Below are positions 1-9,534 of a stretch of 64,000 nt of DNA, one piece after another; position 1 is the first letter of the stretch; the number at the start of each line of letters is the position of its first letter. The DNA lies in NCBI GenBank assembly GCA_964017235.1, contig OZ024934.1, positions 78,582,706 through 78,646,705 on the forward strand. Reading direction: 5' to 3'. Source of the DNA: Sabellastarte sp. h YS-2021. Lineage: Eukaryota; Annelida; Polychaeta; Sabellida; Sabellidae. The notes under the pieces are model-generated. The model ran no database searches. It was not told the DNA's origin and saw only the letters and a list, made by a program, of their open reading frames with translations. A program made the translations under genes and the position numbers.

Positions 1-2
1 AT

Positions 3-863
3 CCAGCTAGAAATTCTGAAACCAGTGGACTGCTACGTGACCAGTTTGTAAAGACTCCACGTTCTTCCAAGTGGTACGAAATGCAAGCAGTTAAGAAGGG
101 CGACGCGTCTACCCAGGCTGTATCCCACTGGTCTCCGGAACCGGCAAAGCTGAACAGCATGTTCTCTAGGGTCGCAAGAAGAAGTTTACCTTCTGCTCCA
201 GCTTCCCGTACATTCAGCCAAGATACCCTTAGAAGGTGGGGGAAGGCATTCAGGGAACAATCCGTGATGTGTAATCACGCTGCTGGTTTATCTAGATGCC
301 TTACTAAAGTGCAGGATTCAATGGTTACCCAGCGGAAGTCTCTCCGGTCAGATTCATCAAAGGGCAAGAGTGCTGAGAGAACACAGCAAGCTGTTGAAGA
401 ACTTGAATATCTGGTGACCTTTAACCGGTCAATCTCTCAAGCTATGCAACGCACCATGCAGGATCTCTCAGAGGGAGTTTTCATCAGCATGGCCAACCTC
501 ACTCTGGCACGTCGGGATAGCTATCTGGAGTTTATCCGTGGTGGAGTTAAACCTGACACCTTAGCTGCCTTGCGTACATCTCCAGTCCACTTACTCTCAC
601 TGTTCCCAGACAGCTTACTGGTCAAGGCAGAAGATGAGATTTCCCGTAGTGAGGAGAGGCGTTCTATGGGTAACACACAGAGGAAACCCGGACGTTTTCA
701 TCCGTACGTTCCCTCCAGTACTAAACCTTCACACCAGCCGGACCGGAAACCCACTACACCGGCTTGGAAACAAATCAGAGACCGGCAAACTGGTCAGAAA
801 GGTGGGGGTAAAGCCTCAAACTTTAACCAGAAGCCGGCCAAAGGGTTTAAGAAGCATAAATGA
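3..863 (+). CDS. DIRS retrotransposon ORF1 (gag-like), 5' partial
   Basis: The frame is open from base 3 and carries on beyond the left edge; the first ATG in view is at 81, so this is the C-terminal part of a longer protein. The protein is basic and ends in a Pro/Lys/Gly-rich tail (from about 690 on) just before TGA at 861-863. The stretch at about 395-640, with the motif LARRDSYLEF, is typical of the structural first ORF of DIRS-type elements. Its position directly upstream of a DIRS-like reverse transcriptase frame supports this. Such proteins are thought to package the element RNA; no enzymatic motif is visible. The following pol frame overlaps it from 634. Assignment rests on context and recognisable family sequence, not on a catalytic motif. 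Confidence 0.75.
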   Translation, partial: PARNSETSGLLRDQFVKTPRSSKWYEMQAVKKGDASTQAVSHWSPEPAKLNSMFSRVARRSLPSAPASRTFSQDTLRRWGKAFREQSVMCNHAAGLSRCLTKVQDSMVTQRKSLRSDSSKGKSAERTQQAVEELEYLVTFNRSISQAMQRTMQDLSEGVFISMANLTLARRDSYLEFIRGGVKPDTLAALRTSPVHLLSLFPDSLLVKAEDEISRSEERRSMGNTQRKPGRFHPYVPSSTKPSHQPDRKPTTPAWKQIRDRQTGQKGGGKASNFNQKPAKGFKKHK

Positions 864-3192
864 CAATTATTGTGTTTCAAATGTGGTCGGATTGAAGGAC
901 TCTGTAATTGTATCCGACAAGATGGAGGGTTTGAACCCACCACCAGTGACAGATCAGAAGAACAGCCAATTGACTTTAAATGTAGACTCTCATGTTGCAA
1001 ATGCTCATATTGTCACCGGGTTGCCACAAAGGAAAGGTGTAAATCCCAATATATGTCAATTGTACACAGAAATAAAATATGTGAAAGATGTTTCTTGTGT
1101 AGGTCAATTACCTTCTGTAAAGCTTGTCACCAATGCCCAACATGCTGTTTTAGATCCCCCTGTAGGGGCGAGGTTAAACCAGTGTTGGCAGAAATGGGAA
1201 ACCCTGGGTTCAAGTCCAAAAGTGGTAAACATACTGAGGGAGGGTTACACTCTCCCCTTCCGGTTCAGACCCCACTTGACAAGGTCACCGACTGTAATAA
1301 GCAACTACCACAATCCAACCAAACAGTCCTTCCTTATAGAGGCACTGTATCAGCTGATAAACAAAAATGCAGTCGAACTGGTGGACAATCCAAATTCATT
1401 GGGGTTTTACAACCGGCTATTTTTGGTACCCAAACCCAGCAACCGGTGGAGACCCATCCTAGACCTGAGCACCTTGAACACCTTTTTAAACACAGGGTCG
1501 TTCAAGATGGAGACCCCAGAGACCATAAGAACCTCCTTCCAAGTAGGGGAGTGGGTCACATCCATAGATTTCAAAGATGCATACTTCCATATACCTATTC
1601 ACAGTCAGTCCAGGAAGTACATGCGTTTTCACCTCCAGGGTCGGTCCTATCAGTTCAAAGCCCTTCCCTTTGGCCTTTCCACGGCTCCCATGGAGTTCAC
1701 AGTGGTGGCCAAAGAGGTCAAACTCATGGCCCTTCAGAAGGGTATAAGGATCCACCAGTACCTAGACGACTGGCTGGTGAGAGCCTCTACCCTCCATACC
1801 TGTCTCCAGCATACTCAAACCCTGGTCACACTTTGTCAGGAGCTAGGGTGGCTGGTGAACAAAGAAAAGTCAGAACTGGCACCCAAACAGGTCTTCAACT
1901 TCGTAGGTTACCAGTTCGACCTGAAAGAGGGCAAGGTCAGACCAACAGAAGAACGTTGGCAGGCCTTGACAGACAAGATCAGATCAATGATGTCGGATCC
2001 GGTATGTCCGGTCCGGAAATTCATGTCCCTCATAGGTCTCCTCACAGCAACAGAAAAACAAGTCCACTTAGGGCGACTCCACATGAGACCCATACAGTGG
2101 CACTTGAAAAACAATTGGAGGGTCCCAGAGTCACTGGAAAAGGTGATCCCGGTCCCCAAGTCCCTCCACCCTCATCTAAGGTGGTGGCTGGAGGAAAGCA
2201 ATGTGCTACTAGGTCAACCATTACACCCTCTAAAACATGCTCTGCAGATCTTTACAGACGCATCAAACGAAGGGTGGGGCGCTCACTTGGACGACCACAC
2301 TGCAAGGGGAACTTGGTCCCTTCCAGAAAGCAAGTTGCACATAAACCACTTAGAGCTAAAAGCAGTTTTTCTAGCTCTAAAGGAGTTTCGAACCCTGGTC
2401 TGCAACAAGACTGTGTTGATAGCTACAGACAACACAACAGTGGTTGCCTATATCAACAAAGAAGGGGGGATGAAGTCAGGGTCACTGTGTGCCCTACTGT
2501 GGAGAATCCTGTCCTGGTGCACCAGACAGCAGGTAACCCTCAGGGCACGTCACATCCCCGGCCAGCTGAACGTGATAGCAGACAAGCTATCCAGACTTGG
2601 CCAGACCATTCAAACAGAGTGGTCACTTCATCCAGCAGTATTTCAAGCTGTATGCGCAAGGTGGCACCAGCCACAAGTGGACCTGTTTGCCACCAGGTTC
2701 AACAACAAACTGCCTCAGTTTGTGTCACCGGTGCCAGACCCCCAGGCTTGGGCAGTGGATGCACTCAGTCTCTCCTGGGAGGACCTGGACCCATACGCCT
2801 TCCCACCGGCAACCATCTTGGGCAAAGTGGTGGAGAAGCTCCAGGACTACCCCTGCAACAGAATAATTCTGATTGCCCCAGGGTGGCCCAACATGCCCTG
2901 GTTTTGGGACCTGGTAGCAATGTCAAGCCAGATCCCACTGTGTCTGCCCAACCTACCCAACCTAGTGTCTCAGCCATTCAACCAGGTCCTTCACAGGAAC
3001 CTGTCGAATCTGAACCTACATGCCTGGCTCCTAGAGCCTCAGCAATCAAGGAGCAAGGCTTCTCTGAGGCAGTGGCAGCACGAATTGAGGCTCCTCAAAG
3101 AAGATCAACCAGATCTGTCTATGAGGCAAAGTGGACCATTTTTACAAAGTGGTGCCTCAGTAATCAGGTGGACTTCAGGGCACCACCTCTGA
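634..3192 (+). CDS. DIRS reverse transcriptase / RNase H polyprotein
   Basis: This is an uninterrupted 852-codon frame. Recognisable homology starts near 1150; the first 170 codons overlap the gag frame and may not be translated. The RT domain covers roughly residues 220-440, with LFLVPKPSNRWRPILDLS, DFKDAYFHIP, LPFGLSTAP and the catalytic box YLDD at residues 376-379 (codons 1759-1770). RNase H follows, with TDAS near residue 540, an LEL glutamate near 572 and TDN near 597. The C-terminal 170 residues (VDLFATRFNNKLP onward) are the DIRS-specific region often annotated as Dam-methyltransferase-like; I cannot confirm catalytic residues there. The enzyme copies element RNA into DNA for recombinase-mediated insertion. 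No stop or frameshift is seen, so this copy may be recent. The last 60 codons overlap the recombinase frame. Confidence 0.92.
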   Translation: MRFPVVRRGVLWVTHRGNPDVFIRTFPPVLNLHTSRTGNPLHRLGNKSETGKLVRKVGVKPQTLTRSRPKGLRSINDNYCVSNVVGLKDSVIVSDKMEGLNPPPVTDQKNSQLTLNVDSHVANAHIVTGLPQRKGVNPNICQLYTEIKYVKDVSCVGQLPSVKLVTNAQHAVLDPPVGARLNQCWQKWETLGSSPKVVNILREGYTLPFRFRPHLTRSPTVISNYHNPTKQSFLIEALYQLINKNAVELVDNPNSLGFYNRLFLVPKPSNRWRPILDLSTLNTFLNTGSFKMETPETIRTSFQVGEWVTSIDFKDAYFHIPIHSQSRKYMRFHLQGRSYQFKALPFGLSTAPMEFTVVAKEVKLMALQKGIRIHQYLDDWLVRASTLHTCLQHTQTLVTLCQELGWLVNKEKSELAPKQVFNFVGYQFDLKEGKVRPTEERWQALTDKIRSMMSDPVCPVRKFMSLIGLLTATEKQVHLGRLHMRPIQWHLKNNWRVPESLEKVIPVPKSLHPHLRWWLEESNVLLGQPLHPLKHALQIFTDASNEGWGAHLDDHTARGTWSLPESKLHINHLELKAVFLALKEFRTLVCNKTVLIATDNTTVVAYINKEGGMKSGSLCALLWRILSWCTRQQVTLRARHIPGQLNVIADKLSRLGQTIQTEWSLHPAVFQAVCARWHQPQVDLFATRFNNKLPQFVSPVPDPQAWAVDALSLSWEDLDPYAFPPATILGKVVEKLQDYPCNRIILIAPGWPNMPWFWDLVAMSSQIPLCLPNLPNLVSQPFNQVLHRNLSNLNLHAWLLEPQQSRSKASLRQWQHELRLLKEDQPDLSMRQSGPFLQSGASVIRWTSGHHL
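870..1245 (+). other. Cys-rich segment in the alternative DIRS frame
   Basis: In the frame shared by gag and recombinase, directly after the gag stop, an ATG at 870 opens a segment packed with cysteine pairs: CFKCG, CNC, CCKCSYC, CERCFLC and CKACHQCPTCC. This looks like a zinc-binding module. The same frame stays open all the way to 3494 across the RT gene. It could be translated by readthrough of the TGA at 861, by reinitiation, or as the N-terminus of a long recombinase ORF. The pol frame in this stretch shows no recognisable domain until about 1150. Confidence 0.55.
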
Positions 3193-4099
3193 AAGCCATT
3201 GCTGACTTCCTCCTGCACTTGTTTCAGGACAAGAAGTTACAACCAGGCACTATTGATGGCTACAGATCCGCCTTTGCTGACAAACTGGGCAATTCCACCA
3301 TTAATGTCAGCAAAGATGAGAATCTCACTCGTCTCCTGGATAGTTTCCATAGAGACAGACCTAAAGGCAGGAGGGGCATCCCCTCCTGGAACCTTTTACT
3401 GGTTTTACATCAGCTCACAAAGGCTCCTTTTGAACCCCTGAAAGAAACATTTGACTTTCAAGACTGTTTTCTTGCTGGCCTTGGGTTCAGGTAAACGCAG
3501 GAGTGAGATCCATGCTTGGTTACATAAGAACATCAGACACCAGTCAGACTGGTCTAAGGTGTCTTTGTACCCCTCACCCAGCTTCCTATCCAAGGACCAG
3601 CTGGCTAAGGAAGGTCCAGATAGTGTGGCGCCAGTGGTCATCCCAGCCCTGGCACCATCTCTGGATAGGTCACTCAAGGGTGACAGGTCCCTATGTCCAG
3701 TTAGAGCCCTGCGCTACTACTTGGACAGGACTGCAGACCTCAGGCAGAATAAGGAGTTATTTAGTCTTTGTCTCCTTCAAGAAGGGTTTTGATAAAGACA
3801 TCTCACCTGCCACCATCTCCTCATGGATCAAACAGACTGTGGTTCTGTGCTATGAGCTCTCTGACCAGGAGGCCCTCACCTTACATCAGGTTAAAGCCCA
3901 TGATGTTAGGGCCTTTGCTGCTTCTAAGGCCTTCCAATCAGGGATCTCCTTAGATCAGATCTTGTCAGCCTGCCACTGGAAATCTCACAACACCTTCACC
4001 CAATTCTATTTGAAGGATGTTGCCTGGGCTGACTCAGAGCTTTTCCACCTGGGACCTGTAGTGGCTGCCCAGCAGGTGCACCACCAGGCCCAGAAGTGA
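3015..4099 (+). pseudogene. DIRS tyrosine recombinase, two frameshifts
   Basis: This is the third DIRS protein, a tyrosine recombinase that inserts the circular cDNA. All hallmark pieces are present but spread over three frames. The N-terminal core-binding part (SVYEAKWTIFTKWC, GTIDGYRSAFADKLG) is read to TAA at 3492-3494. The next part has the first catalytic arginine in GSGKRRSEIHAW (about 3487-3520) in another frame, which runs to TGA at 3790. The last part has the H-x-x-R box (HDVRAFAAS, His codon 3899-3901) and the nucleophile in FTQFYLKDV (Tyr codon 4007-4009) and ends at 4099. The first shift looks like a short deletion near 3445. The second fits an extra TTTA near 3760. R, H, R and Y are all preserved, so inactivation appears recent. 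The start overlaps the end of pol, as is usual for DIRS. Confidence 0.88.
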
Positions 4100-4605
4100 G
4101 GGGATGTTGTATATATGTAAATATGTACATATTGTAAATATGTTAGATATGTACATAATGTAAATATGTTGAGTGTACATATATTTTCAAAAAAAAACAA
4201 AAAAAAAAAAACTGTGACTTGCTTCCTTTGGGAAGTTTATTTCTTCTGGGACTGAACTCAGCCCCTCTCTCTCTGTCTTTCCCTCCTCAGACCATCTCTG
4301 GAAGGAAAGAAAAAGGGGGGGGGGCAACGTCGGTAGGCTCCCGGTTAACCGGTGAGTTAGTGGCATCCAATGGACAGGCAAGGCCCACCCAACCGGCCCC
4401 GCTATCAGCTTACTAGGGGTCTTACTAGGATTAGACACGAAAAAGATGCTATGACGTCAATAGGTAAACAGGAAATGAAGTACCTTGCGCCACCTGGCGA
4501 ATGCACACTCTGTGACCGGTTCTGCCGGTAGTATATACAGGACGTCTTTTTCTGACGTTTGGCGGGACTGGTCACGCCGACCGGTAAAGCAATTGTCCAT
4601 TGGAT
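4100..4605 (+). repeat. DIRS 3' non-coding region and right terminal repeat
   Basis: After the recombinase stop there are short tandem TGTAAATATGT-like repeats (4108-4180), an adenine-rich run, a C/T-rich stretch and a G-run at 4316-4323. A terminal segment then ends near GTCCATTGGATAG (4592-4604). The last 75 bp match 46741-46817 in opposite orientation, which marks them as the inverted terminal repeat. An internal complementary region, needed for circle formation in this family, is probably also here, but the left end is missing so I cannot define it. Confidence 0.6.
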
Positions 4606-5147
4606 AGGGTATTAACTTATAAACATTTAATTTACTTATTAAATTTGCAAAACTGTATGGTTTTGTATAGGAAGCCAGCTAAGTTGCATTGACTTTTAAA
4701 CAAATATTAAGTATTTGAATATTCAGTAAAGATCATAACCAAATATACAAGTAATGATATTCCTATTTGCTTTCAGCTGAAGTCAATAAAAACATGGAGA
4801 GCCCTTCTTTGTGTTATTTTTAAAACATCATTTGTTGATGTGAACATTATATTTACAAGAAGTATCTTCTAAGATGGTCGTAAAAGCCAAATGATTGGAT
4901 TGTCAGAATTTTTCCAGATCGATATGTATTTCATGTTTGACTTGTATAACTGCTATATGCTATACCAATTAACAAAACAACAAAATACAGCAAAACAAAT
5001 TGACTGTAGGTTGCTCATTGATTGGAAAACTGTACAATTAATCACCCCCAAATATGACCAATACTGATTGTTACTATATTAAACTATTATACCAATAAAC
5101 ATACTGTGTCCATTTCATCACAAAATTTATTTCTTTTTTTCCCTTAG
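4606..5147. other. Intron sequence, no recognisable element
   Basis: This is AT-rich DNA between the DIRS end and the SAC exon. No reading frame, terminal repeat or tandem repeat was recognised. It ends in a pyrimidine-rich tract and the splice acceptor TTCCCTTAG at 5139-5147. Confidence 0.6.
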
Positions 5148-5303
5148 ATTTTACACTATCAGCTTGAATTACTTGGACTTGCAAATAAACAGCAGATGAT
5201 GTCCAGATTCTCTGAGGTCTACAAACAGATGTGGCATCTCAACGGGGACCACATAGCTCGTATCTATGCTGGTACAGGGGCACTAGGTGGTGGGAGGTCA
5301 AAG
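5148..5303 (+). CDS. Synj: Synaptojanin-type SAC domain exon
   Basis: This 156-bp exon (52 codons, phase 0 at both ends) has a clean acceptor (pyrimidine run plus CCCTTAG) and donor (AAG|GTTAGT). The translation contains [19 protein letters not shown]. This matches the late part of the SAC phosphoinositide phosphatase domain in the synaptojanin form; other SAC proteins differ in this stretch. The SAC domain removes phosphates from PI4P, PI3P and PI(3,5)P2 and in synaptojanin acts with a 5-phosphatase domain in clathrin-coat shedding. The catalytic CX5R motif would be in an upstream exon outside the window. The next exon is 5974-6130, and the two join in frame ([18 protein letters not shown]). 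The intron before this exon holds the DIRS element. Confidence 0.85.
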
Positions 5304-5540
5304 GTTAGTGCCCAAGGTCAAGTGGAAGATATATATGTAAAATAGAAGGTGCTCTTGTGTAAATGTATATTATACATTCTAGGTCATCTGAACATGTTTA
5401 TCAAATTTGTTCGTGTATAAAAGCATCAAGGCTAATAATAATAATAATAATACAAATATGAATTATGGTCTTTTATTTGCAATGTGAAGATGAAATTGTT
5501 TGAACAAAATTAGTTGTTCTGTTTGAAACCTTCCATTCAT

Positions 5541-5792
5541 TATAAAGACCGGAAATGCGCAGTGAACGAATACCCGTCTGTGCGCATAGAATCAGCACAG
5601 AGTAAAACCTCCAATAACGGCCCGCTGAGAAACGGAAGTGCTGTTTCAATTGCTCGATTGTATGTCGATAGTAAAATTGTCTGCTTTTACGAGAGCGATC
5701 ATGCATTCAAAACAATATGGCGGCGTCCTTGTTCGTGTCACCTCGTAAAAATAAATAGATATTTCTTTCAACCAGGTAGGCCGGTCTTTATA
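5541..5792. repeat. Small element with 12-bp inverted ends
   Basis: TATAAAGACCGG at 5541-5552 is exactly inverted at 5781-5792. The 252-bp segment has no coding potential and abuts the 160-bp palindrome at 5794. It is probably a MITE or the left part of a composite with that palindrome. No convincing target duplication was found. Confidence 0.45.
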
Positions 5793-5793
5793 A

Positions 5794-5953
5794 TAGTAAT
5801 AAATACCTCATGCTCGGGCGTTTGTTACAGGATATATGCCCGGCAAAATTCCAAATAATGCCAGAGCGCCGTTAGGCGCGAGGGCATTATTAAGGAATTT
5901 TTGCCGGGCGTATATCCTGTAATAAACGCCCGAGCATGAGGTATTTATTACTA
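5794..5953. repeat. 160-bp near-perfect palindrome (foldback MITE)
   Basis: The arms of about 70 bp, starting TAGTAATAAATACCTCATGC and ending with its reverse complement, pair with only a few mismatches. The centre, 5861-5881, itself contains GCGCC-GTTA-GGCGC. A transcript would form a long hairpin. The element sits in the intron between the two SAC exons, ending 20 bp before the acceptor AG. Confidence 0.85.
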
Positions 5954-5973
5954 CATCCGTATCTTTACTGTAG

Positions 5974-6130
5974 GCTGGTGATGCCACCAGATCAGCTGCT
6001 AGGACTATCCAAAACAACTTCCTTGACAACAGTAAACAGGAAGCCATTGACATGCTTGCCGTGGGACCAGGTGCTCGCAGTGAGTGGGCAGATAAGGCCA
6101 GGGCGCTGCTGTCACAGGTTGGACTCTATG
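5974..6130 (+). CDS. Synj: Synaptojanin-type SAC domain, next exon
   Basis: The exon is bounded by CTTTACTGTAG (acceptor) and TATG|GTATGT (donor). It has 157 bp, enters in phase 0 and leaves in phase 1. The product includes [20 protein letters not shown] and ends ALLSQVGLY. This is the conserved tail of the synaptojanin SAC domain, where dimer-rich residues lead into the linker before the 5-phosphatase domain. A 160-bp palindromic element ends only 20 bp upstream of this acceptor, so the branch point must lie in or next to that element. I could not recognise the following 5-phosphatase exons anywhere in the window; either the next intron is very long or this is a partial gene copy. Confidence 0.85.
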
Positions 6131-6254
6131 GTATGTTATTATTCATTCTGCACTTTTTGTCACATTGAAAATATACTCTGTATATCCAATACATCCAATG
6201 TATTGCAGTGTTGTTAATGAAATGCCAGTATTCAAAAATAACTGTCCAAATAAA

Positions 6255-6549
6255 AAGGTCACTGGGGGTTACTCAATACTACCCATCTGTACACAAATCA
6301 AAAAAACACTTCGGTCACAGTTTTGCTTTTGATGCTCCCCACAGTTTTGAATGATTTACCTGATGATATTGTCGTTTTGCTTCAGCTCTTGCCTGTTTCA
6401 GAAAAAAGCTAAAATCTTATTGCTTCACTAAGACTTTTCCACCCTAGCATACATGTGTTTTAAATGATGATTACTGAACTGGATATGGTGTTTCGCCTTA
6501 TAGACTGCCTTGGCAGAGAGTAAGCACCATAAAAGTATAGAATAGAATT
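6255..6549 (+). repeat. 3' fragment of L2/CR1-like LINE
   Basis: It is homologous to the 3' end of the LINE at 11819-15043. The region coding for FAFDAP and the following residues aligns with FAYDAPKIWNELPDN. The non-coding end (CGCCTTATAGACTGCC, GGCAGAGAGTAAGC, ATAAAAGTATAGAATAG) aligns with the LINE tail at 14965-15020. It is a 5'-truncated, decayed insertion. Confidence 0.75.
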
Positions 6550-6855
6550 CAGGTTTTAGTTTGGTAAAGGGAGAAACAAACAAAAATCAGTAAAGATTAT
6601 GAAGAACTTGTTCTTCAGAATGCTTGCATTTTACACCTATGTATAAAAATAGTTTCAAAATACTATCAGTTATCTTTATAAATGTATGAATATTATATTT
6701 ACACCTTCAATACTTTTTACACATAAACGTTTTAATCTATTAATTTAAAAATTTAAGTGGTACATATAATTGACTCGGCAGAAATCTTGAAAAGACAATA
6801 TGGTGGCTGATGTAAAGAGATGAAAAGACCACAAAAAGTGTTAAATATATTGCTG
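6550..6855. other. AT-rich intergenic/intronic DNA
   Basis: No reading frame, repeat or known element recognised. Confidence 0.5.
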
Positions 6856-6863
6856 TACACCCT

Positions 6864-7278
6864 AGTGTTGGAACTCGCCTCCAACTTTCAGGGTCGATTA
6901 TTCGTCATTTTTCTGAACGATGATCGACCCCAATCGATTATTTTACTTCATTGTTGGCCATTAATTAAAAAACACTTTCCGGGATAAAGTACAGGCCCAT
7001 AGGGTAAAAATAACGGTGTTCCCATATTTAGAATCTACCAAAAAGACCCACTCCCTGTGAATATGGCGGTAGACATAAACTCGAAAGTCAGGACAATTGT
7101 GTTAATTTATTAAGTAAAAATGCATAAGATATATGAAAAATATGTGGATCTTGAGATAAACTGGGAAAGGTAAGATTTAAGCTGCATAGTCGATCATTAG
7201 AAAACGTTAATGACCAACCGCGATTGTATACTGTCACCAATGATTAATCGAGCACACATCTAATCGTCCACCCACTAG
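6864..7278. mobile_element. hAT-like non-autonomous element
   Basis: The 8-bp direct repeat TACACCCT occurs at 6856-6863 and 7279-7286 and fits a hAT target-site duplication. The ends are related inverted sequences (AGTGTTGG at the left, CCACCCACTAG at the right). The interior has repeated TCGATTAT/ATAATCGA words, as seen in many hAT-derived MITEs. At 415 bp there is no transposase. Confidence 0.7.
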
Positions 7279-7286
7279 TACACCCT

Positions 7287-7700
7287 TAGTTTATAAAATA
7301 ATCACTTAAAAGATGTTTCCAGTAATCTGCCTTGCTTAGAAGAATATATGACAGTCCACCTATGAAATTAAGCACAAATTCCAGCTGGTACTTAGGAATC
7401 ACCTTTTCAAGCACAGACTGCTGGTAATCTACAAGTAAAACTCTGAAGCGTATATGGGTAATGTAACCAAATATATTCAAAAGTTGGGGAATGGCATTTA
7501 TGACAATGAAAACCAGTCGGGTATTCACTCATGTTTTAGTGTACACCAACTGGAAGTAAAGTGCACTTGATGTAAAGTAATCTCTCCGAAGTGAAATGTG
7601 AAACAACAGCTAAAATAAGGAAGATTTTGTTGAAAATGGATACTATCAAATTACAGCTATTATTGGGTTGTAATGGTTAATGCTGGGACGATGTTTGCAA
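7287..7700. other. Unassigned DNA
   Basis: The minus strand carries an 80-codon open stretch (7286-7528) with hydrophobic segments. I do not recognise it and see neither splice sites nor homology, so I do not call it a gene. Confidence 0.4.
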
Positions 7701-8859
7701 ACTTCGGTATTATTGCTCGTTGGCTCAACAACTTGAGGAATCAGCAGAGCTTTACTATAATTCTCCTCCTAAACCATATAATGTTCGTTCTGGCACTCTC
7801 AAGCCCCTACAGCTAGGTTTGGAGGTTTTGTCATTACAATCTTCCCAGCCGGTTTCACCTATTCCGGGCACTGCTTTACAAAAAAGAATTGAGAAATCCT
7901 TTGGCACTAAAATGCAGTTAGAAATGGGGATTTTTCAGGCTTCCAAGCCTTCAATTAATTGTCAGAACAACAAAAATCCCTTCAGGACCCTTCAGAACTC
8001 AGATTTATCACGGTCCGAGGTAGTCAATGGAAGTGGAAGTTGTTGGACATCCCCTTCCACCTTGTCTTGTCCGAGGGTAGGTCTCAGATGTGTCTGACTT
8101 GCCCTAACAGTACACTAAGGATATTGAAACTTTTAGACAGGTCATCAATATCCCTGACCCCAAGGACAGCATGCCAGATTCCTCTGCCTCAGTGTGGGTC
8201 TAAACAAAGTGGCTCAGCAATAGGAACTCAGACCTAAAGGTCCGTCAGCTATGCTCCCAGCTAGTCCCACTCACAAAGGGGCCCTAGAAAAATTTGAACA
8301 AGAACTTAAAGATGCGAATCTTCCTGAATGGAAATTCATTAAGCCACCTCCACTGCAAAGTGGTATAAGTTGGTCTTTCCTATCTTGAAGAAAAGTTGCA
8401 GTAAAATCAGCAGTATTCAACACAGATTGAACAAACATTTGTATCTCTCCTAAACCCTCTGGTACTCCTATGGGTTGGAACATCAGACCAGGCAAAACCT
8501 CTATACCCTCAATTTTTTGGTTGCCTTTAATCAGGTCATTTCTGAGTGCAACCTGGTTATGGAAAGCCACAGGGAAACCATCAAGGTTACTTCCAAACAG
8601 ATCAAAACTCAAATCCAAGAAGGTGCCAATCCTGAAATGGCAGCTAGAAATGGTTATGGAAGAACTGTGACTATTTTGATATCCTAGATAAGAGGATCCA
8701 TATTCAGCTCCAATCCACTCCAAGCAGTAACCTATCATTTTCCTCAGGCAGGGGGAATTCAACCAACAGAGGTAACAAAGGCCGTTTTCAACCTAAGGGG
8801 CAGAGGGCATGGAAACCCCTCTTACCAATGACTACCTATCCTCAGACAGTCCACCAGTG

Positions 8860-9432
8860 GGTGGTCGCCTCTGTTCTTTCAGGAGAGACTGTCTAAAAGA
8901 AAAGTGCTCAAACAACACGTTAAGCATTATTACAAATAGTTACATTCTACCATTCATCACAAAAGCAAAATTGGTCAGACATCCCTTGATTCTTGCAGGA
9001 TACAAGGCCCATCAGAAAGCCCCATCTCTCGCCTCTTGTATCCAGTCTCTCCTGAGCAGGAGTGCAATCGAAAGGGTAGAAAATGTAAGGTCTCTTGGTT
9101 TTTATAGTCACCTGTTTCTAGTTCCAAAGCCTCGGTTCAACCGCTGGTCTCAAATTTACCAGAATGAATATACCTCTCTTTTTTTCAGCCTAGCCACCGC
9201 CCCACATAGTATGATAGTGAAGGAATAGAAGCTTATGGCTGTCATCAGAGGGATCAGACTTCACCAATATCTGGACGATTGGCTTATCAGGGGCCAGTCT
9301 CAGGAAGAGGCACAACTAAACACACAGATCATGGTGGACCTAACCCAGTCCTTAGGGTGGATAGTAAATCAAGAGAAGTCCAAACTCAACCCACTCAGGT
9401 GTTTTCGTTCATGGATTATAAATACTACCTAG
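8860..9432 (+). pseudogene. DIRS reverse transcriptase remnant
   Basis: The motif PVGGRL (about 8854) marks the conserved start of the DIRS RT region. LGFYSHLFLVPKPRFNRW follows. Then the frame jumps, with the palm core between these and LATAPHSM deleted. After a stop at 9226, LMAVIRGIRLHQYLDDWL retains the YLDD box, then LTQSLGWIVNQEKSKLNP. About 80-100 residues, including the first catalytic aspartate region, are missing, so the enzyme is dead. RNase H is absent after 9432 and coding similarity resumes only at the DIRS C-terminal domain (9535). Confidence 0.85.
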
Positions 9433-9534
9433 ATTCGGCCCTTGTAAAACCCAGATGAGACAGATAGCTCAAACCAATCAACAGAATGGTCACTTCAGAT
9501 GTCCAAACAGATCTGTCAAAGTTGGTTCACTCCT

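Larger units (their letters stand above)
1..4605 (+). mobile_element. DIRS-type retrotransposon, left end outside window
   Basis: Gag, RT/RNase H and tyrosine recombinase in this order, with no protease or integrase, define a DIRS-family element. Downstream of the recombinase come an A-rich stretch (4188-4211) and about 400 bp of non-coding DNA. The right terminal repeat probably covers about 4530-4605: that sequence recurs in reverse complement at 46741-46817, as expected for the inverted terminal repeats of DIRS elements. The left terminus lies before base 1. The element sits in the intron upstream of the SAC exon at 5148. Confidence 0.85.

Noticed and set aside
7286-7528. 80-codon hydrophobic frame on the minus strand
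   Set aside because: No homology recognised, no splice sites, surrounded by decayed repeats.
8271-8762. 163-codon minus-strand frame
   Set aside because: It is antisense to the decayed gag region of the second DIRS element.
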